Shown: one piece after another, positions 51,485-53,408 of the stretch
Layout: the number at the start of each line of letters is the position of its first letter
Position numbering within the stretch: position 1 is the first letter of the stretch
From: Mesotoga sp. Brook.08.105.5.1
GTDB taxonomy: Bacteria; Thermotogota; Thermotogae; Petrotogales; Kosmotogaceae
Assembly: GCF_002752635.1 (NCBI RefSeq)
Contig: NZ_AYTW01000045.1
Coordinates: forward strand, 1 to 53,408
DNA: 53,408 bases
Direction of reading: 5' to 3'
Notes under the pieces: generated by a model
What the model was told of the DNA's origin: nothing
Database searches by the model: none
The model's input: the letters and a program-made list of their open reading frames with translations, nothing else
Program-made: the position numbers and the translations under genes

Positions 51485-51806
51485 AAGCTCTCTCCTTCAT
51501 AAGTGCCAGGTTGATCTGTGTGATTTCTTCCACGATCTCCTGTAGTCTGTGATACTGTTCAATCCCTTTCAAAGCAGCAGATACCTGTGACTTTGGAACA
51601 TACTTCTGGCGTTGACGTCCTTCTTCTTGAACTACAAGGTAATGTCGAGGACCATGACGATTACCTGTATGACAGGAACAATTGCGGCGTGAACAGGTGG
51701 AATATCTCTCAAACCATGATCCGTGGATAAGATGGGATAGAGTGCTCAATTCTTTGAGCAATATTGCTCTTCTAGCGAGTAGTTTTTCAACATATGCATT
51801 TGACAT
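51471..51806 (-). CDS. DUF6788-type IS accessory protein
   Basis: A 111-residue small protein from the ATG at 51806. The frame is open upstream to 51887, but that part is AT-rich and unlike the family. It has a basic cysteine-rich centre (CSRRNCSCHTGNRHGPRHY) followed by KYVPKSQV and a helical tail, as seen in small ORFs that travel with IS1634-like transposases. It may bind zinc or the element's ends; unproven. Confidence 0.72.
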   Translation of the reverse strand: MSNAYVEKLLARRAILLKELSTLSHLIHGSWFERYSTCSRRNCSCHTGNRHGPRHYLVVQEEGRQRQKYVPKSQVSAALKGIEQYHRLQEIVEEITQINLALMKERAYERS

Positions 51807-51925
51807 AGCACTATCATAGCATATATAATAAATGCTATACAAGACAAAGAGAAAAGACTCTTTCTGAAATGCCCGAGAAAATAACAATCAAAGATGTGCA
51901 GAAAGGTGAGGAATGGAGGTGTTAC

Positions 51926-53272
51926 ATGAAAAAGGACGTAGTGATAGTGGGAGGAGGTCCCGCCGGTATAGTAACGGCGACAACGGCAAAAAAGACATAT
52001 CCTGACAAGAGTGTAGTGGTAATTAGAAAGGAAAGGGAAGGAGTCGTCCCATGTGGAATTCCATACATATTCCATACTCTTCCGACTGTAGAGGCCAATA
52101 CCATGCCGATAAAAGGTGCGCAGGATCTGGGAATCGATTTCATTTTTGATGAAGTCGAGGAAATCAGTACTGATTCCAAGAAGGTCAATCTCTCCGGTGG
52201 GGAGTCTATCGAATATGAGAAATTGGTTATTGCCACGGGTTCGCAGCCCATATTACCTCCAATAAAGGGCAGTAAGCTTTCAGGTGTATTTACTATAGCC
52301 AAGGATAAAGAGTATCTGAAGACTGTATATGCTGCTGCAAAATCGGCGAAGCAAGTCGTAGTCGTTGGTGGAGGTTTCATAGGAGTGGAAGTTTCGGACG
52401 AGATCCTCTCCGATGGCAAGGAAGTCTACCTTGTTGAAGCCGTTGACCAGATACTCATGGCAGCCTTTGACAGGGAATTTGGAACAATGGTAAGTGAAAG
52501 ACTCGAGAAGAAAGGCATGAAGCTACGCACCGGGATGAAGGTCAGTGAGATAAAAGGAGAAGACAAGGTATCCGGAGTTCTACTTGACAACGGCGAAGAG
52601 ATCGAAGCAGATATGGTGATACTTGCAATAGGTTACAGACCGAACGTGAAGCTTCTGGAAAATATCCGCGTTCACAGGGGTATAACCGGTGGAATATGGG
52701 CCGATGAATACATGAGAACCAGTGTTGACGATGTCTTTGCCGCCGGTGACTGCGTCGAACACAAGTGCTTCTTCACGAGAAAGCCGAGTAGGTTAATGCT
52801 GGCATCTACCGCGGCTTTTGAAGCGAGAGTTGCAGGTTCAAACCTCTTCAGCCTCAAGATGGTTAGGGAGAATCACGGAAATCTTGGAGTGTTCTCTACT
52901 TCTGTGGCCGATTTAACGGTCGCCGCCGCGGGACTCACGGAGTGTACGGCAAAGATGGAGAACTTTGATTACGTGGTTGGCGTTGCAAAGGGAATAGATA
53001 GACATCCCGGTTCGCTTCCCGACAAGTCGGAAATTTTCGTCAAGATGATCTTCTCCAAGGAGAGCGGAATTCTTCTTGGCGCGCAGATGGCGGGCGGAAA
53101 GAGTGTTGGAGAGATGGTCAATATTATCGGTCTCGGTCTACAGAAAGGAATAACCGTGAACGATTTCCTCACGATGCAGATCGGTTCCCATCCACTGCTT
53201 ACTGCCGCCCCTACTACCTATCCGTTGACTATTGCAGCTGAAAACGCTCTAATGAACTTGAGAAAGGAATAA
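51926..53272 (+). CDS. CoA-disulfide reductase / NAD(P)H sulfur oxidoreductase-like flavoprotein
   Basis: A 448-residue FAD enzyme from the ATG at 51926, six bases after GGAGG; the frame is open 19 codons further up. FAD loop IVGGGPAG (7-14), single active-site cysteine Cys43 in VVPCGIPY, NAD loop VVGGGFIGVE, and FAADGC-like VFAAGDC. Cys43 matches the position of the catalytic cysteine in staphylococcal CoA-disulfide reductase. Relatives reduce CoA disulfide, polysulfide or sulfur (NSR), or oxygen (Nox). In an anaerobe with an Mbx complex, a sulfur-linked role is the best guess. The insertion sequence ends just upstream and may have displaced its promoter. Confidence 0.88.
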   Translation: MKKDVVIVGGGPAGIVTATTAKKTYPDKSVVVIRKEREGVVPCGIPYIFHTLPTVEANTMPIKGAQDLGIDFIFDEVEEISTDSKKVNLSGGESIEYEKLVIATGSQPILPPIKGSKLSGVFTIAKDKEYLKTVYAAAKSAKQVVVVGGGFIGVEVSDEILSDGKEVYLVEAVDQILMAAFDREFGTMVSERLEKKGMKLRTGMKVSEIKGEDKVSGVLLDNGEEIEADMVILAIGYRPNVKLLENIRVHRGITGGIWADEYMRTSVDDVFAAGDCVEHKCFFTRKPSRLMLASTAAFEARVAGSNLFSLKMVRENHGNLGVFSTSVADLTVAAAGLTECTAKMENFDYVVGVAKGIDRHPGSLPDKSEIFVKMIFSKESGILLGAQMAGGKSVGEMVNIIGLGLQKGITVNDFLTMQIGSHPLLTAAPTTYPLTIAAENALMNLRKE

Positions 53273-53288
53273 GAAACACTACAAATAG

Positions 53289-53320
53289 AAGAAGCTACCC
53301 AGAGGGTAGCTTCTTTTTCT
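53289..53320 (+). terminator. Rho-independent terminator after the CoA-disulfide reductase gene
   Basis: Perfect stem GAAGCTACCC/GGGTAGCTTC (53291-53300 with 53304-53313), loop AGA, extended by A-T pairs and followed by TTTTTCTT. Confidence 0.9.
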
Positions 53321-53354
53321 TGACTTTATCACTTGGACCCATAAAACAAAGAAG

Positions 53355-53397
53355 ATAGCGTCTGAAACCCGCATGGTTTCGTAAACGCTATTTTTTT
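53355..53397. terminator. Second terminator-like hairpin
   Basis: Stem ATAGCGT/ACGCTAT (53355-53361 with 53385-53391) and inner stem GAAACC/GGTTTC (53364-53369 with 53375-53380), followed by a run of T. It may be a back-up terminator or belong to a convergent gene beyond the window. Confidence 0.7.
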
Positions 53398-53408
53398 GTC
53401 TATATTTT

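Larger units (their letters stand above)
49766..51806 (-). mobile_element. IS1634-like insertion sequence
   Basis: The element comprises at least the transposase gene and the upstream DUF6788 ORF, in the usual order. Coordinates give only the coding extent. AT-rich, partly similar stretches flank it (ATATATG-rich at 49424-49436 and ATATATAAT at 51821-51830), but true inverted repeats and a target duplication were not resolved. It is inserted between a radical SAM gene and the CoA-disulfide reductase gene, within 120 bases of the latter's start. Confidence 0.75.

Noticed and set aside
49419-51835. Terminal inverted repeats of the insertion sequence from ATATATG-rich ends
   Set aside because: The similarity is short and AT-rich, and could be chance; no target duplication was found.

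Overview
The window looks like chromosome of a mesophilic member of the Thermotogae, most probably Mesotoga or a close relative. This is inferred from gene content: dense same-strand operons, many carbohydrate ABC systems, ROK, LacI and KDPG-aldolase sugar clusters, and a 13-gene Mrp-Mbx type membrane oxidoreductase like that of Thermotoga. No rRNA, tRNA or CRISPR array was seen, so the assignment rests on protein families I recognise, not on a search.

Layout. 1-259 holds the edge of an intergenic repeat locus. 260-1444 is an Eis-like acetyltransferase, closed by a terminator. 1516-6886 (minus) is a GntR-controlled operon: regulator, sugar-type ABC importer, a nucleoside phosphorylase homologue and an SDR oxidoreductase with an altered active site. 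6887-7845 carries the operon's promoter and operator and a striking array of short hairpins. 7846-11498 (plus) has an orphan family-5 binding protein, an alpha/alpha-toroid protein and a KDPG aldolase. 11479-20462 (minus) is a ten-gene operon under an IclR regulator: SsuABC-type importer, uridine phosphorylase, N-carbamoyl-amino-acid hydrolase, dihydroorotase and dihydroorotate dehydrogenase B (PyrC, PyrK, PyrD). It reads best as a degradation route from orotate to aspartate. 20645-27843 (minus) is a sugar operon: KDPG aldolase, ROK kinase, LacI regulator, fucose/arabinose isomerase homologue, transaldolase-like protein, PfkB kinase and rhamnulokinase.

28027-28800 is a two-domain chagasin-type (I42) inhibitor gene cut by one in-frame TGA. 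29109-29874 is a heliorhodopsin whose last helix, with the retinal lysine, is thrown out of frame by a 4-bp tandem duplication. 29951-30688 is a methyltransferase. 30915-41516 (plus) is the Mrp-Mbx operon in the order E-F-G-D-(E+B)-C-D-H'-NuoH-NuoB-NuoC-NuoD-(NuoI fused to an NfnB/GltD-like flavoprotein). A rubrerythrin-like gene follows, joined by an ATGA overlap. The complex probably couples ferredoxin oxidation to NAD(P) or polysulfide reduction and ion pumping. The CoA-disulfide reductase/NSR homologue at 51926-53272 would fit the same sulfur-linked energy metabolism.

42011-43116 and 43819-44693 are repeat-rich spacers around an exported MsrA. 44694-47246 (minus) is a DUF4438, GHL10-type glycoside hydrolase and nicotinamidase operon, divergent from the ribosome-assembly GTPase YlqF/RbgA. 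A HemW-like radical SAM gene overlaps ylqF tail to tail. 49766-51806 is an IS1634-like insertion sequence with a DUF6788 partner ORF. The window ends with two terminators.

Most likely to be new: the hairpin-array repeat family (four loci), the orotate-catabolic operon, the frameshifted heliorhodopsin, and the NuoI-NfnB fusion in the Mbx complex.
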